A stretch of DNA of 34,750 nucleotides, taken from contig JAHRVR010000148.1 in NCBI GenBank assembly GCA_019090585.1, positions 1-34,750 on the forward strand. Reading direction: 5' to 3'. Shown here piece by piece: positions 32,728 to 34,750 of the stretch (positions within the stretch are counted from its first letter, which is position 1; each line of letters starts with the position of its first letter). The position numbers and the translations under genes are program-made. The notes under the pieces were generated by a model. The model searched no databases and had not been told where the DNA came from. It worked only from the letters and a program-made list of their open reading frames with translations. The DNA is from Sphingomonadaceae bacterium (GTDB lineage: Bacteria > Pseudomonadota > Alphaproteobacteria > Sphingomonadales > Sphingomonadaceae).

Positions 32728-33467
32728 CCGGTAATGCAAAAGTCGCGATCGTCACCGGCGGGGGGCAGGGGCTTGGTCAGGGCATCGCTATTGCACTTAG
32801 CAAGGCAGGATACCGTGTCGCGGTTCTGGGCCGGACTTTGTCCAAGCTCGAGGCGACAGCCAGTCTGTGTGAGGGGGAATGCCTACCGGTCGTTTGCGAT
32901 CTGATCGTTCCTGATTCGGTTCGCGGTGCCTTTGCGAAAGTTGCCGAAGCATTTGGCCAGCTCGACGTGCTGGTCAACAATGCTGCAAGCTATGCCGCAT
33001 TTCCCTTCGACGAGGCACAGGACAGCCAGATCGTCGATGTCGTCAACCAGAGCCTGATCGCGCCGATGTTCTGCACGCGCGAAGCGATAGGCCAAATGAA
33101 AAAGGCTGGCGGCGGGGACATCGTCAATATCTCGACGCAATCGGTGCTGACGCCGCAACCATTGATGATCGTCTATGGCGCGGCAAAAGGCGGGCTCGAA
33201 ACTTTGGCGCGCGGGCTGCGCAATGAGTATCGCGGGCAGAATATTCGTGTGTTGAACGTCCAGATCGGTGTCGTCACGAACACCGCGCTTGATGTCCCGG
33301 ATGAAGAGTCCGCGCGCAGATATGGCGAAGCCCTTGCAAATGCAGGAATGGAAAAGACTTTCGTGTTCCCCGGGTCAAAACCTGCCGATATTGCCGCGTC
33401 GATCGTGCATGCGGTCACAGCGCCTCGCGATACGATAATCGAGGAAATCGTCCTTCGAGGGTTCTAG
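32724..33467 (+). CDS. Short-chain dehydrogenase/reductase 1
   Basis: A classical SDR of 247 residues. The NAD(P) motif is 'TGGGQGLGQG', followed by 'VNNAASY', the catalytic Ser in 'NISTQS' and the pair Tyr/Lys in 'YGAAKGG'. It overlaps the luciferase-like gene, so it is probably part of the same pathway step set, oxidising or reducing an alcohol/ketone intermediate. Substrate unknown. Confidence 0.92.
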   Translation: MTGNAKVAIVTGGGQGLGQGIAIALSKAGYRVAVLGRTLSKLEATASLCEGECLPVVCDLIVPDSVRGAFAKVAEAFGQLDVLVNNAASYAAFPFDEAQDSQIVDVVNQSLIAPMFCTREAIGQMKKAGGGDIVNISTQSVLTPQPLMIVYGAAKGGLETLARGLRNEYRGQNIRVLNVQIGVVTNTALDVPDEESARRYGEALANAGMEKTFVFPGSKPADIAASIVHAVTAPRDTIIEEIVLRGF

Positions 33468-33565
33468 ATCTTGTCGGCGGGCAGTCTGATCGCGGCGCAT
33501 GGATTGGGCCAGGTTTGATTGAAAGGAAGCCAAGCGCCCAAGGCGCCGTCGCAGGAGCCAGGATT

Positions 33566-33578
33566 AGGTTCTGAACCT
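33566..33578. promoter_or_regulatory. Palindrome AGGTTC-T-GAACCT in convergent intergenic region
   Basis: A perfect 6-1-6 inverted repeat between the ends of the two SDR genes. It is not next to a start codon, so a regulatory role is unclear; it may be part of an RNA end structure. Confidence 0.3.
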
Positions 33579-33690
33579 GATCAGGAATGACGCGCAGCAG
33601 CCTTTTTTGCAGTTTGCGGCTATGACGGGACGAGGGTGCACGATGTGCATGACCTCGCCCGCCTGCAGGCCGATGCTTATGCGCCTCTGA

Positions 33691-34461
33691 TTAGTGGAAG
33701 CACCTTCCCCCATCCACCGCGAGGGCGGAGCCCGTGATGTATGAGGATTCGCCTGAACTCAGGAAGAGCACGGAATTGGCGATCTCAATCGGTTCGGCGA
33801 CTCGTTTCAGAGCATATTGCTGCACGAAGGGCGCGTCCGACGGGTTGTCATAGTCCGCGAACGTAAAAGCCGCCATCGGCGTGTTGGTCACGCCCGGACA
33901 GACCGCATTGACCCGGACGCTTGGTGCAGCTTCAACCGCGAGGTTCTTGCTGAATGCGATCAACCCGCCCTTGGTTGCCGCATAGGCGGTGTTGTTTGGC
34001 GCATTGGGCAGCAGTCCTTGTCCCGAGGCGATGTTGACAATCGTCCCGCCACCGGCGGCTCTCATCAGCGGCAGCGCTGCCTTGCAGATCATATAGGGTG
34101 CTTCAAGATTGATGGCGGTGAACTTGCGTAGCGTTGACAGGTCCATCTCCTCGATCGGGCTGCCAGAGCCGAGCGCCGCGCAATTGACGACGCCGTCCAG
34201 ACCGCCAAGCTCACGTGCCGCGTTTGCCACCATCGCCTCTACATTCTCCACATCGGAGAGATCATAGGGGCAGGGCACAGCGTCCAGACTGGCTGAAATT
34301 GCTCTTACGCCGTCTTCATTGAAATCAACCAGGGCCAGTTTCGCGCCATGGCTGGCGAACAGCTCAGCGATCGCCTTGCCGATGCCCGACGCGGCCCCGG
34401 TGATCAGGATGCGGCGGCCCGCCAGGCGCGGTCCGCCGACATCGTTTCCATTTCCAGACAT
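33691..34461 (-). CDS. Short-chain dehydrogenase/reductase 2
   Basis: A classical SDR of 256 residues. The ATG at 34461 with GGGGAG upstream is chosen; the track start at 34683 adds unrelated sequence. Motifs: 'TGAASGIGKAIA', 'VNCAALG', Ser in 'NIASGQ', and Tyr/Lys in 'YAATKGG'. The C-terminus 'ITGSALAVDGG' is typical. It is not in an operon with SDR 1. A palindrome about 23 bases upstream of the start suggests repressor control. Confidence 0.92.
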   Translation of the reverse strand: MSGNGNDVGGPRLAGRRILITGAASGIGKAIAELFASHGAKLALVDFNEDGVRAISASLDAVPCPYDLSDVENVEAMVANAARELGGLDGVVNCAALGSGSPIEEMDLSTLRKFTAINLEAPYMICKAALPLMRAAGGGTIVNIASGQGLLPNAPNNTAYAATKGGLIAFSKNLAVEAAPSVRVNAVCPGVTNTPMAAFTFADYDNPSDAPFVQQYALKRVAEPIEIANSVLFLSSGESSYITGSALAVDGGRCFH

Positions 34462-34483
34462 TGATTCTCCCCTCGATTGGTAC

Positions 34484-34494
34484 AGTGTTACACT
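34484..34494. promoter_or_regulatory. Operator-like palindrome AGTGTTACACT upstream of SDR 2
   Basis: A perfect 5-1-5 inverted repeat located 23 bases upstream of the SDR 2 start codon, where it would overlap the transcription start or promoter. Such TetR-type sites control many catabolic genes. The half-site AGTGTAA is repeated at 13968-13975 and 13988-13995. Confidence 0.45.
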
Positions 34495-34659
34495 TCTGGA
34501 CAATGCGTTCAGCGTGTTGTTTCCCGAGCGCAAGTTAGCAAAGTTGTGCAGATAGTCGATCCGGCATGGACTGAGATTATGGTCATTCCAAAGAGGCTCT
34601 CTTGAGCGGCGTAAAATTGAAGTTGTGATGATCAGCTTTGGATTGGGCAATAGGGACAG

Positions 34660-34692
34660 GTCATATTTTTGACAATGTGTCATATTCTGTCA
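34660..34692. promoter_or_regulatory. Cluster of TGTCA repeats at the right edge
   Basis: TGACA-atg-TGTCA (34670-34682) is a 5-3-5 inverted repeat, with a further TGTCA at 34688-34692. GTCATATT also occurs as a direct repeat at 34660 and 34679. It lies between SDR 2 and whatever follows the window, so it may be the operator of a divergent gene not visible here. Confidence 0.4.
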
Positions 34693-34750
34693 GAGATGCG
34701 GAGAACTGGCTATTAGAAGCTGGCCCGGCAGGTTACGCCCGTCGAACCGA

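Noticed and set aside
33600-33720. Open frame reading AAFFAVCGYDGTRVHDVHDLARLQADAYAPLISG
   Set aside because: It looks slightly coding but has no start codon, runs into the SDR 2 gene on the other strand, and matches nothing I know.

Overview
The window looks like a chromosomal segment of an alphaproteobacterium, most likely a sphingomonad (Sphingomonadales, perhaps an Erythrobacter or Novosphingobium relative). The grounds are the fairly high GC, the gene order pstC-pstA-pstB-phoU-phoB, a polyvinyl-alcohol-dehydrogenase-like cytochrome c/PQQ protein, and a large set of CoA-linked catabolic genes with a Baeyer-Villiger monooxygenase. The lineage is inferred from gene content only.

Left part (1-3834): the end of a phosphate uptake and sensing operon, entered inside pstC. 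Next is a convergent periplasmic quinoprotein with an N-terminal cytochrome c domain (3856-5757). From 6016 to 12931 there is a compact type IV secretion operon, virB3-B4-B6-B9-B10-B11. It has no recognisable virB1, B2, B5, B7, B8, virD4 or relaxase gene in the window. The 534 bp that follow hold a perfect 29-bp inverted repeat inside what looks like a decayed minus-strand gene. A cupin gene and a divergent malonyl-CoA-synthetase-like gene come next.

Centre (15803-19342): after a small membrane-anchored hypothetical gene comes the most interesting part. It is a three-gene cassette made of a 93-residue peptide with three copies of the motif YG-x6-L[IV]AK, an HExxH protein of the kind found in RiPP (ribosomally made, post-translationally modified peptide) clusters, and a divergent cyanophycin-synthetase-like ATP-grasp enzyme. 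The ATP-grasp enzyme keeps only a degenerate piece of the Mur-ligase half. I read this as a candidate peptide-modification system. No transporter or protease gene sits with it.

Right part (19436-34461): a catabolic region. It holds a nitronate-monooxygenase-family flavoprotein, two crotonase-fold proteins missing classical catalytic glutamates, a type I Baeyer-Villiger monooxygenase, a paired acyl-CoA dehydrogenase (probably alpha/beta subunits), a thiolase-like Ltp protein with its DUF35 partner, an amidohydrolase, a luciferase-like flavin monooxygenase and two SDRs. Together these could oxidise a ring ketone and shorten an acyl-CoA side chain by dehydrogenation, hydration and retro-aldol cleavage, as in steroid side-chain catabolism. 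The actual substrate cannot be read from sequence. A UDP-glucose dehydrogenase gene and the C-terminal remnant of an FAD-linked oxidase interrupt the region. No rRNA, tRNA, CRISPR array or intact insertion sequence was seen.
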